Assembly: GCA_964420285.1 (NCBI GenBank)
Contig: CAYQTE010000008.1
Coordinates: 38,106 to 102,105 of the forward strand
Source: CAYQTE01 sp964420285
GTDB taxonomy: Bacteria > Planctomycetota > Phycisphaerae > Tepidisphaerales > Tepidisphaeraceae
DNA: 64,000 nt
Reading direction: 5' to 3'
Shown here: in pieces, positions 43,201 to 50,867 of the stretch
How the letters are laid out: the number at the start of each line of letters is the position of its first letter
Numbering within the stretch: position 1 is the stretch's first letter
Made by a program: the position numbers and the translations under genes
Notes under the pieces: model-generated
Databases searched by the model: none
The model's input: the letters and a program-made list of their open reading frames with translations, nothing else
Told to the model about the DNA's origin: nothing

Positions 43201-44238
43201 ATGCCGATCACACTGTCGGATATTGCCCAGGCGCTCTCCTGCCCGCCCCCGGCGCGGGGAGACATGCCCATCACCGGCGTCGCCACGCTCACGGAGGCCA
43301 ACGCCGGTGAAGTGTCGTTCATCGGGTCCGACGCCTTCGCCGCCGACCTGGCCCAGACCCGGGCCACGGCCGTCATTGTCCGCCGATCGATCAAGTCCCG
43401 GCCGGGCGCATCGGTCGTCACCTTTCTGGTTGACGATGCGGACCTGGGTGTTGCGGCGGTGCTGCCGCTGTTTGCCCCGCCGGTGCCGCGTCCGCCGACG
43501 GGTCGCGATCCCCTGTGCCGCATCGATCCCACCGCCAGGATCGACCCTTCCGTGGCCGTCGGACCGTTCGTCGTCATCGGCGCTCGAAGCACGATCGCGG
43601 CCGGAACCGTGCTGCACACCGGCGTCAGCATTGGCGACGACGTGGTCATCGGCCGTCAGTGCGAACTGCATCCGTATGTCGTCATCCGCGAGCGGATCAC
43701 GATCGGCCAGCGCGTGGTGATTCATGCATCCAGCGTGCTGGGCACCGACGGGTTCGGCTATCGCTGGGACGGAAAACAGCACGTGAAGATCCCGCACATC
43801 GGCACGGTCATCGTCGAGGACGATGTGGATATCGGCTCGTGCGTCTGCATCGACCGCGCCAAGTTCAGCGCCACCCGCATCGGCCGCGGCACCAAGATCG
43901 ACAACCTCGTCCAGATCGCGCACAACGTGGTCATCGGCCCCAACTGCCTGATCGTCGGCCAGGTCGGACTGGCCGGTTCGGCCCATTTGGGGGCGGGTGT
44001 CGTGCTGGGCGGGCAGGTGGGCGTTCGGGATCACGTGACGATCGGCGCCGGCGCCATGGCGGCCGCGTGCGCCGCCATCGCCAACGACATCGAAGCGGGA
44101 ACCGTCGTCAGCGGCGCTCCGGCCCTTCCCCATCGTCAAAGCCTTCGCGAACAAGCCGCCCTGCGCAGACTCCCGGCCCTGGTGACGCAGATGCGCACCC
44201 TCCAGGAAGAAGTCGATCGGCTGGGCAAACGGCCGTGA
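43201..44238 (+). CDS. lpxD: UDP-3-O-acylglucosamine N-acyltransferase
   Basis: A 345-residue enzyme that adds the second acyl chain in lipid A synthesis. The N-terminal uridine-binding domain is followed by a hexapeptide left-handed beta-helix (about 105-290) and a helical C-terminus. The catalytic His is His241 in VQIAHNVVIG; GTDGFGYRWDG is the conserved substrate loop. Its presence with bamA and skp shows that this organism makes lipid A-type outer membrane lipids. The stop codon overlaps the first bases of a half copy of the dispersed palindromic repeat. Confidence 0.95.
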   Translation: MPITLSDIAQALSCPPPARGDMPITGVATLTEANAGEVSFIGSDAFAADLAQTRATAVIVRRSIKSRPGASVVTFLVDDADLGVAAVLPLFAPPVPRPPTGRDPLCRIDPTARIDPSVAVGPFVVIGARSTIAAGTVLHTGVSIGDDVVIGRQCELHPYVVIRERITIGQRVVIHASSVLGTDGFGYRWDGKQHVKIPHIGTVIVEDDVDIGSCVCIDRAKFSATRIGRGTKIDNLVQIAHNVVIGPNCLIVGQVGLAGSAHLGAGVVLGGQVGVRDHVTIGAGAMAAACAAIANDIEAGTVVSGAPALPHRQSLREQAALRRLPALVTQMRTLQEEVDRLGKRP

Positions 44239-44309
44239 GCGTGCCCGATTGCTCGGGCAACCGCCTTTTCCTCGTCCCCTTGTCCCGCGGGGGAGGACGG
44301 AGATGGGGG
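44237..44309 (-). repeat. Palindromic dispersed repeat, half copy 4
   Basis: Matches one half of the 220-bp element (end hairpin GCCCGATTGCTCGGGC, CCCCTTGTCCCGCGGGGG arm, GATGGGGG core), breaking off at the centre of the palindrome. It fills the gap between the convergent lpxD and infC stops and could work as a terminator for both. Confidence 0.75.
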
Positions 44310-44334
44310 CCACCATCCCACTGATGGACCGGCA

Positions 44335-45054
44335 TCAAGCCTGCGTTGCCGCGGGCGATGCCGAAGCCTCGGCGGGCGCTGGCGGGGTTGGAGCGGGTTG
44401 CACCGGCGCGGCGGCTGCGGCCGGGCGGGCCGGGATGTTCAACGACGCACCGGCGGTCATGGCCGGCGAACGCGCCGGACCGGCCGTCGATGATGCACCG
44501 GCGGGTTGCGTTCCGGCCGTGGGCGGCTTGGCGCCGGGAACCTTGTGATCCGGCTGCAAGACCAGCGTCATGCGCCGGCCTTCCATCTTCGCGTCGCGCT
44601 CGATCTTGCTCACCGGCCAGAGTTCGGTCTTGACCTTGTTCATCAGCTCGCGGCCGAGATCCTGGTGGGCCATTTCGCGCCCCTTGAATTGCAGCGTGAA
44701 CTGCACCTTGTTTCCCTCTTCGAGAAACTCGCGGGCGTGGTTGATCTTGATCTGCAAGTCGTGGTCGCCGATCTTGACGGTCTTGAGCTTCAGTTCCTTG
44801 AGCTGGCCGGCCCGGGAACTGGCCCGTGACTTGTCTTCTTTTTTCTGCTGCTGATAGCGCCATTTGCCGTAATCCATGATCCGGCAAACCGGCGGGCGAG
44901 CGGTGGGCGCCACCTCCACCAGGTCAAGGCCGGCCTCGCGGGCCAGCCGCATGGCTTCGGCGGTGGATGTGCTGCCGACTTTCTCGTCTTTCTCGTTGAT
45001 CAAAAAAACCGGCGAAAAGTTGATCTGCGCGTTGTGGCGAAAATTCGTAGGAAT
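44335..45054 (-). CDS. infC: Translation initiation factor IF-3 (AUU start)
   Basis: A 239-residue factor that keeps the small ribosomal subunit free and checks the start codon. Both IF-3 domains are present, with LINEKDEKVG, MDYGKWRYQQQKK, LKTVKIGDHDLQIKINHAREFLEEGNKV and the KIERDAKMEGRRM region. No ATG, GTG or TTG covers the conserved N-terminus (INFSPVFLINEKD): the frame has a TAG six codons upstream of an ATT at 45054 that is preceded by AGGAG nine bases away. infC is known to use AUU for autoregulation, so ATT 45054 is chosen; a TTG at 45003 would cut the N-terminus. A 65-residue Ala/Pro-rich tail is an extra. Confidence 0.92.
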   Translation of the reverse strand: MPTNFRHNAQINFSPVFLINEKDEKVGSTSTAEAMRLAREAGLDLVEVAPTARPPVCRIMDYGKWRYQQQKKEDKSRASSRAGQLKELKLKTVKIGDHDLQIKINHAREFLEEGNKVQFTLQFKGREMAHQDLGRELMNKVKTELWPVSKIERDAKMEGRRMTLVLQPDHKVPGAKPPTAGTQPAGASSTAGPARSPAMTAGASLNIPARPAAAAAPVQPAPTPPAPAEASASPAATQA

Positions 45055-45504
45055 GGGGCCTGTCTCCTGCTAAACGTGTCCGGGTCCACACACCGGCCGA
45101 TAATCCCGCCGCCATCGCGACGGGGCCGGCGTTTCACCCAGCCACCCGGTCCATGAAAAGCCCTCTGCCAGTCGGTCCATCCGCCTGACGGGGCCATCCA
45201 ATGCCAATATCTTCCCCTTCCAAGTCGGCAATTTCAAGTCGAATCCGACGATTTTTTTGTCTCCTGCAGCCCCTCCCGGCCGGTGATAGTGGTCGGTCTG
45301 GCGCCCCCGATGCCTGACGAAACCGCCGTATCCAGGCGACAAATCGTGCCGCGTCGTCAGAATTGGTCTGTGCGTGAACGAAGGGGCCGTGAGATGGTGC
45401 GCGCCAACGGGTACGCCGGCGACCAGCTCGGGCATCGGAAGGTGGGGTGGGTGGATGGAGCGAAATAGCGCATAGGAGCCCGGTTGTCGCAGCGAAGCGT
45501 ACGC
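45055..45504. other. Gene-free infC leader region
   Basis: About 450 bp upstream of infC on its strand. Reading frames here look non-coding by composition. It may hold the infC promoter and a long leader; I cannot assign elements. Confidence 0.35.
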
Positions 45505-46515
45505 CTACGCCGCATCATGCTCGCCGAGGTTCCACTGCTCCGCGGCGGCGCCGGCCGCAGCGGCATCATCACGCGCCCGTTTCTTATCGAGTTTTCGGAA
45601 AAAGTAGATCGTCGGGATAAAAAGCGCTGCGCAAAACACGTCCGCAATCCAGACCGCTGTATCTTTGTGCAAACCGAAAATGTGAGCGGCCGTGAGCAAC
45701 AAAGGCATGATTCCGAAAAACGCGCCGAGTAGAAGCAGGACCAGTCGCCCTTCTGACGTGCCCAATAATGTCATCTGCCTTTTCCCCTTACTCGGCGTGT
45801 CGAATCGCAAGATGAGGCAATACAAGACGACGGCGGGCGGAAGTGCAAATAGCTCCGCGCGCCGGAATCGCCACCAGGCGACGCACGCAACCGCGGTTGT
45901 AATGGGAGCCAGAACGACCAGAAGTCGGTCGTATCGTTTGCGCGTGATCAGGACAAGACCCTCGCGGGGGAAGTTGGACGCCGCCCATCGCCTCTCCTGC
46001 GGCGAGATACCATCACGAAGCGTCAACGCCACCCGGTGACAAAACATCGGCCACCCTTCCTGTTTCTCCTGTGGGATCAGTCGTCTCAAAAGTCGGATAA
46101 TGGCCAACTGATCCGCGCCGTCGAAAATGGTTAAATTAAGGACGACTTTTCCCCTCGCAGTGCGAAAGATGAGCCACGTCCGCCTGATTCTTGCACCCCA
46201 TTGGAGGCTTTGAATTTCCCCCGCGTCAAATTGCCGTCGCTGAAAGAGAAGCCGGACCGAAACGGTCGTACCCGTGAACGATAAGCGCTCGGAGCACGCT
46301 TTGGCCAGCACCAAGGTGCTCGAGAGCGTCATGATGCCGAAAACCCCGATGTTTGCGAAAAACACCGCGCGCGGCGGATCGGAGTCCGCCGTTATCGCAT
46401 TGTCAAAGAGAAGGACCGATGCAAGCACGCATGTGCAGGCGAAGAAGAAAATCGTCAACGCAATTCCCAGCCGTTTGGTTGACTTGCGAGTGTAGAATGT
46501 TCGGTCCATTTGCAT
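45505..46515 (-). CDS. Polytopic membrane protein, unknown function
   Basis: A protein of about 336 residues with two N-terminal membrane helices (about 18-40 and 50-70), a cytoplasmic beta-rich domain (about 75-180) that resembles the short PH-like modules in bacterial membrane proteins, and four more helices. The tail is highly charged and Ala-rich. ATG 46515 is chosen among several close starts (TTG 46521, ATG 46509). Function unknown. Confidence 0.6.
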   Translation of the reverse strand: MQMDRTFYTRKSTKRLGIALTIFFFACTCVLASVLLFDNAITADSDPPRAVFFANIGVFGIMTLSSTLVLAKACSERLSFTGTTVSVRLLFQRRQFDAGEIQSLQWGARIRRTWLIFRTARGKVVLNLTIFDGADQLAIIRLLRRLIPQEKQEGWPMFCHRVALTLRDGISPQERRWAASNFPREGLVLITRKRYDRLLVVLAPITTAVACVAWWRFRRAELFALPPAVVLYCLILRFDTPSKGKRQMTLLGTSEGRLVLLLLGAFFGIMPLLLTAAHIFGLHKDTAVWIADVFCAALFIPTIYFFRKLDKKRARDDAAAAGAAAEQWNLGEHDAA

Positions 46516-46862
46516 GTCCAAGAAGCGATTGTGATTATAAACCCATCAGGCTCGCTGCCGCCAGATGCCACCAAGAAAGATGTCATCGAAACAAGTCGGA
46601 CACAACCTGCGCGACGCGGCCGACATCCATCCGCGCCACGATCGACGGATGCTCCCCTATTCGAATCGACCCCGTCGCCGTGGGCGACGAGAAGTGTGTG
46701 GGGACGGCAACGGGGACGTAGCTCGTTTTTAATCAGGTGCGTCCCCGTTTCCGTCCCGGTAAGCATTTTCCTGTTTTATCGTATTTTCTTAATTACGAAA
46801 ACAACTATTTTTGGAAAATACTGCACGGCTCGTGATCGCGTCCCTTTCGGGAGTGGTCCACG
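46516..46862. other. Gene-free stretch containing an inverted repeat
   Basis: About 347 bp with no gene. Apart from the inverted repeat at 46701-46757 I see an AT-rich run (about 46765-46825) that may hold the promoter for the membrane-protein gene or be neutral. Confidence 0.35.
46701..46757. repeat. REP-like inverted repeat
   Basis: GGGACGGCAACGGGGAC (46701-46717) is inverted as GTCCCCGTTTCCGTCCC (46741-46757) with one mismatch; the 23-nt spacer contains GTTTTTAATCAG. The shape fits a REP-type hairpin. No transposase gene is close. Confidence 0.6.
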
Positions 46863-48290
46863 CTACGGCTTATATGTCGGGCTGGTCCAACTGCCGTCGT
46901 CGGTGGAAACCTGGATCTGCACCCCCTGTCCGGGCGAGAGGACAAAGGAACCTTGCACTGTGGCTGCTCCGCCAAAGGGAGTGACGGTCGTGGTGTAAAG
47001 GCTCCTGGGAGGCTGGCTCATTGACGCGACTCGGACTCGCACGGGAGGATCCCGCCCATCGCTGAAACGCGTGATCTCGATGCCGATGCTTTTGGAACCT
47101 CGGCGTTCCAGGGCAATGCGCACGCGGTAACCGGGTCCGCCGGGGATCGGCGGAGCATACACTGTCAGCGGGTAGCCGGCGGGATCATTGGGTGGAAAGG
47201 TTGCGCCGTCGCCGGCGACGTAGCATTCCCGCCTGGCATCCCAGTGGATTTGCGCCGTGCGAAACTGCCGACTGGCCGCTCGAAAATCGGTGTCAATTGC
47301 GTCGGCGGAATCGAGGTCGTCCGGATCGTATTGAAATACCGTATCGACCAGTCGCAGGATTTGTCGCTCGACGTCCGTTTGCACGGTTTGTTGAAGCCGG
47401 GGCGACAGCAGGGAATCGAGCTCGGCCAAGACGCTCGTCGGGTTGTTTGTCGGTGCAAGCGGCTTGGTGCGCCACGCCGCGATCTTTGCGCGGGAGTCCA
47501 GGACGGCAGCGGCGCTTATCGGTGCGCCAGCGGTCGGCCCCTCGTTCCCTATCGCGAGCGGCACGTCATCAACGATGCATAGCGGGAATACGGGGAACGG
47601 CGCCGTGTCCTCGGGAAACCAGCTCAAGTCATGCCAAAACGTTTGAGCCGGCGGCTGAGCTTCAAAGCTGGCGAGGACCACGCCGAAAATGCCCGAGCTG
47701 CCTATGCCCGCCGACGGGAACAACTGAAAGAACTCATGCAACACGCCAATCCCCGCTTCTTTGCCCGCCGGCTGCAGCGCATTGACCGCGACAATGGTCG
47801 CCCGAGGCTCAAACCGACCGGTAGAAAACGATTTTCGACCGGCCTGAAACAGCAGTCGCAAGAGTCGCCGCAACTCGGTTTCGCCCAACTTTGAAACCAC
47901 ATCCGCCGCGCCGGTGGTTCCCGCCAGATCCTGAACCTTTCCCTGATAGTCAATGTATACGGTCCCCAGCGTCGGAAAACCGCGGTGATGATCAGTGCCA
48001 TAGGCCCATATTTCGTCCGTGTCGTTGGCAACAGGATAAACATGATCGAAGTCGATGCACACGTCGTCCGGCTTTCCGAGGATCGACGCGACCTCGCCGG
48101 CGGTCATTCCTTTCTTAATCTTCGCAAATTGATTGGCGAATGCCTGCCGCGACGCCGGCCCGGTCCACGTTGACGGCTGCGTGGTTGTCTGGCCGGTTGC
48201 ACGGGCGGACAGCAACAAAAACGCCAATAGCGACGCTGTGCAAAGCCCACAAAAGCAATTGGAAACCCGACGAGGAAATGGGGTGGTCAT
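46863..48290 (-). CDS. Secreted protein with SmpA/OmlA-like N-terminal module
   Basis: A 475-residue exported protein; ATG 48290 has GGAG seven bases upstream and gives a signal peptide ending near ARATGQ. Soon after the signal comes FAKIKKGMTAGEVASILGKPDDV, the pattern of the SmpA/OmlA (BamE-like) fold. The rest is beta-rich, with one loop dense in Asp (DPDDLDSADAIDTD). I do not recognise the remainder. Probably periplasmic; there is no lipobox. Confidence 0.65.
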   Translation of the reverse strand: MTTPFPRRVSNCFCGLCTASLLAFLLLSARATGQTTTQPSTWTGPASRQAFANQFAKIKKGMTAGEVASILGKPDDVCIDFDHVYPVANDTDEIWAYGTDHHRGFPTLGTVYIDYQGKVQDLAGTTGAADVVSKLGETELRRLLRLLFQAGRKSFSTGRFEPRATIVAVNALQPAGKEAGIGVLHEFFQLFPSAGIGSSGIFGVVLASFEAQPPAQTFWHDLSWFPEDTAPFPVFPLCIVDDVPLAIGNEGPTAGAPISAAAVLDSRAKIAAWRTKPLAPTNNPTSVLAELDSLLSPRLQQTVQTDVERQILRLVDTVFQYDPDDLDSADAIDTDFRAASRQFRTAQIHWDARRECYVAGDGATFPPNDPAGYPLTVYAPPIPGGPGYRVRIALERRGSKSIGIEITRFSDGRDPPVRVRVASMSQPPRSLYTTTVTPFGGAATVQGSFVLSPGQGVQIQVSTDDGSWTSPTYKP

Positions 48291-48427
48291 TGTCAGCTCC
48301 AACGGATCAAATGGAACGTTCCTACATAATGAATACGCCTTTCAGCCGTCGGCGTTGCGGGCGTCGATGCCAGCGGTTTGGAGCCCATCTGTAATTCAGC
48401 CTACGGCCAACCTCCCAACCGCCCGGC

Positions 48428-49951
48428 CTACAACTCCACCCCAAGATGCCGCAATTGTCGCGCCGGCGGTTTGTCCGCGGTTTTGTTCTGGCGGTCGCGG
48501 CGCGGGCCATTCGTGGCGAGGAAATCCGGCAGTCCGCCGCGGATGTCGCTCAGATCGGCCGACATGGCCTCGATAACTTGTTCGCGGGCGCGATGGGCGA
48601 TCGTGGTCAGGTCTTCGTATACGGCCGTCGCCAGAGTTGGCAGCGCGATCGAATGCGCCCGGCCGAGTTTTTCGTGCAGCCAATCACTGAGTGCCAAAAA
48701 AGACGCAAACGGCGAAGCATCCGCCCAGATGAGCGGCGTGGTGCGGAGGAACCGGCCGCTGTTGGCGATCATGTCCCAATACCTCGCCATGCGCGACAGG
48801 CGACGCATCGTGGCAAAGTCGATCGTCGAAGTCGAGAGGATTTCGTACGGCGGGTGCGGCGCGTAGACCATCGAAAACGCCTTGTCGTGCCGCACGATCG
48901 GCGTGCCGCGAAGACGTTTGAGCAGGCCAAGCTGGATTTCGTGCGGACCGAGTGCGACCAGGCGATCAAACCCGGCCGCGAAACTCGCCAGGTCTTCACC
49001 GGGCAGGCCGGCGATGAGGTCGGCGTGGATGTGAACTCCCGTGCTGGTGCGCAGGAAGCGGAGGTTTTCCTCGGCGCGGGCGTTGTCCTGCTTGCGGCCG
49101 ATGCGCGCGGCCACCGATTCGTTGAACGTCTGGATTCCGACCTCGAATTGGAGGCTCCCGGCCGGAAATTTTACGATCGTCTCGCGCAACGATTCAGGGA
49201 GCCGGTCGGGGATCATTTCAAAATGCAGGAAAAGCCCCGGCCGATAGCGGTCCAGGAAGAATTGCAAGATCGCCCGGCCGGTCGCCAGGTTCAGATTGAA
49301 TGTCCGGTCGACGAACTTAAATTTGAGCAGTCCGCGATCCAGCAGTCTTTGCATCGCCGCCAGAAACGCATCCAGCGGGAAATTGCGGACCGGCACATCG
49401 AGGCTGGAGAGGCAGAATTCGCAACTGAACGGGCACCCGCGCGATGCCTCGACATACACCACGCGATGCGCGATGTCGCCATCGTCGTACAGATCGTACG
49501 GCATGACCACCCGCGCCAGATCGGGCAACGGCGCGCTGATGATCCTTTCCGGGGGACGCTCGCCTCGCAGCAGCCGCGCGCACAATTCTGCAAACGCAAG
49601 ATCGCCCTCGCCCTGGATAGTGTAATCGGCCATCGCGCAGATCGGCTGGGCATCGGCTTCATGGCTGACTTCCGGGCCGCCCAAAACGATCATCAATTCC
49701 GGCCGGGCGCGTTTGAGTATGGCCACAAGTTGCTCGCTGGCGACGGCGTTCCAGATGTAAACTCCCAGTCCGAGAACGCGCGGATTGCGGGCGAGAATGG
49801 TCTCGGCGATGTCGATCGGCCGCTGGTTGATGTCGAACTCCAAGATGGCCGCGCGCTCGCTCAGCGCTCCGAGGTTGGCCATCAGATAGCGCAGGCCGAA
49901 CGCGGCATGAAGGTAACGGGCATTGAGCGTCGACAGGAGTATGTCGGGCAT
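48428..49951 (-). CDS. B12-binding radical SAM protein (DUF4080 type)
   Basis: A 507-residue enzyme. The N-terminal third is a cobalamin-binding-like Rossmann domain (VLGLGVYIWN, VLGGPEVSHE). The radical SAM core follows, with the cluster cysteines Cys173, Cys177 and Cys180 in RGCPFSCEFC, then SSLDVPVRNFP. A C-terminal helical domain matches the DUF4080 group (HADLIAGLPGEDL, LGLLKRLRGTPI). Members of this group are widespread but uncharacterised, so the reaction is unknown. Confidence 0.88.
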   Translation of the reverse strand: MPDILLSTLNARYLHAAFGLRYLMANLGALSERAAILEFDINQRPIDIAETILARNPRVLGLGVYIWNAVASEQLVAILKRARPELMIVLGGPEVSHEADAQPICAMADYTIQGEGDLAFAELCARLLRGERPPERIISAPLPDLARVVMPYDLYDDGDIAHRVVYVEASRGCPFSCEFCLSSLDVPVRNFPLDAFLAAMQRLLDRGLLKFKFVDRTFNLNLATGRAILQFFLDRYRPGLFLHFEMIPDRLPESLRETIVKFPAGSLQFEVGIQTFNESVAARIGRKQDNARAEENLRFLRTSTGVHIHADLIAGLPGEDLASFAAGFDRLVALGPHEIQLGLLKRLRGTPIVRHDKAFSMVYAPHPPYEILSTSTIDFATMRRLSRMARYWDMIANSGRFLRTTPLIWADASPFASFLALSDWLHEKLGRAHSIALPTLATAVYEDLTTIAHRAREQVIEAMSADLSDIRGGLPDFLATNGPRRDRQNKTADKPPARQLRHLGVEL

Positions 49952-50047
49952 GGCGTAAGTGTAGCACGAATGGGATGATATGAGAGGGCGGCGGTTTCGA
50001 CGATCGGGGCTGCATTGGCGGGAAGTATCGGGCTCTGTGGGGGCCGT

Positions 50048-50386
50048 TTACGCTGTGATGCCCAGGGCGCGGAGCAGACAGCGTTCTACCTCGCGCATCA
50101 ACTCGGGGCTGATCGTGCTGGCGAGCGGGCCTCGGGAGAGACGCGACTTGTGCAGGTAGCTGACGTTTTCGCAGCGGGCCATCGAGTCGTGCGACAGCCC
50201 GCCCTGTGCCGCCGGCAATGCGACATGCGTTGGAGATGGGCGGCGGTTGGTGGTGATCGGAACAGCCAGAACGCTGTTGGACAATTCGTTGCGCACGTCG
50301 AGAGAGACGATGAGTGCGGGTCTGGACTTGGGATCATCGGGGAAATCGACAAGCCAAACTTCGCCTCGGCGCGGGAACGCTGCCAT
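50048..50386 (-). CDS. Type II toxin, PemK/MazF family
   Basis: A 112-residue endoribonuclease-type toxin. The family pattern is clear: RRGEVWLVDF, SRPALIVS, VLAVPITTNRR, ALPAAQGGLSHDSMARCENV and a final helix. The conserved Arg and Ser/Thr residues of the active site are in place. The ATG lies three bases after the stop of the antitoxin gene, a standard operon layout. Confidence 0.88.
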   Translation of the reverse strand: MAAFPRRGEVWLVDFPDDPKSRPALIVSLDVRNELSNSVLAVPITTNRRPSPTHVALPAAQGGLSHDSMARCENVSYLHKSRLSRGPLASTISPELMREVERCLLRALGITA

Positions 50387-50389
50387 TGC

Positions 50390-50620
50390 TTAATCCTCGT
50401 CCCACGCGCTCTGAGACCGCTTCGAAGTGGCGGCGGCCCAGGCATCATCGTCTGCGTCGGTTTTGTTCTCGTAGTACGCGCGCATGGCCGCGTCGAGCTG
50501 CACGCCAGCATAGGGATCATTCTGTTCAACAATGACCAGCGCCTCGGATTGATCTGGCAGCGAGACCAACTGTTGGGGGATAAATACCTTGCCGTCGAAG
50601 ATGACGCGGATTGCAGTCAT
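50390..50620 (-). CDS. Antitoxin of the PemK/MazF pair (AF2212-like)
   Basis: A 76-residue protein with a short beta N-terminus IRVIFDGKVFIPQQLVSLPDQSE typical of AF2212-like small antitoxins, then an acidic flexible tail (TDADDDAW) suited to wrapping the toxin. It directly precedes the toxin gene. Confidence 0.8.
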   Translation of the reverse strand: MTAIRVIFDGKVFIPQQLVSLPDQSEALVIVEQNDPYAGVQLDAAMRAYYENKTDADDDAWAAATSKRSQSAWDED

Positions 50621-50867
50621 TGGTCAGATTTTAGCCGAGGATGTACGCTTGTCCAACTCACAATTGCCGCCTTGCTCAACAAGCAATACATGCGAGCCTT
50701 GTCCATACGCCTGTCGCCTGAGAGTTCGGCCTTTTTGGCGACTTGATGAAGACCGCCGAATCGACGTTGATTCGTCCGGCCGGTAAGATGTCGGCGGCGC
50801 CGCTGCGAAATCTGAAATTCGCGCTTGCTCCGGCGTGTGGAGGCATCTGGCCACGGAAAGGCGAATC

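Noticed and set aside
45070..45435. 121-codon minus-strand reading frame upstream of infC
   Set aside because: Composition is Arg, Gly, His and Pro-rich in the way GC-rich non-coding frames are, there is no ribosome site or recognisable motif, and it lies in the infC leader.
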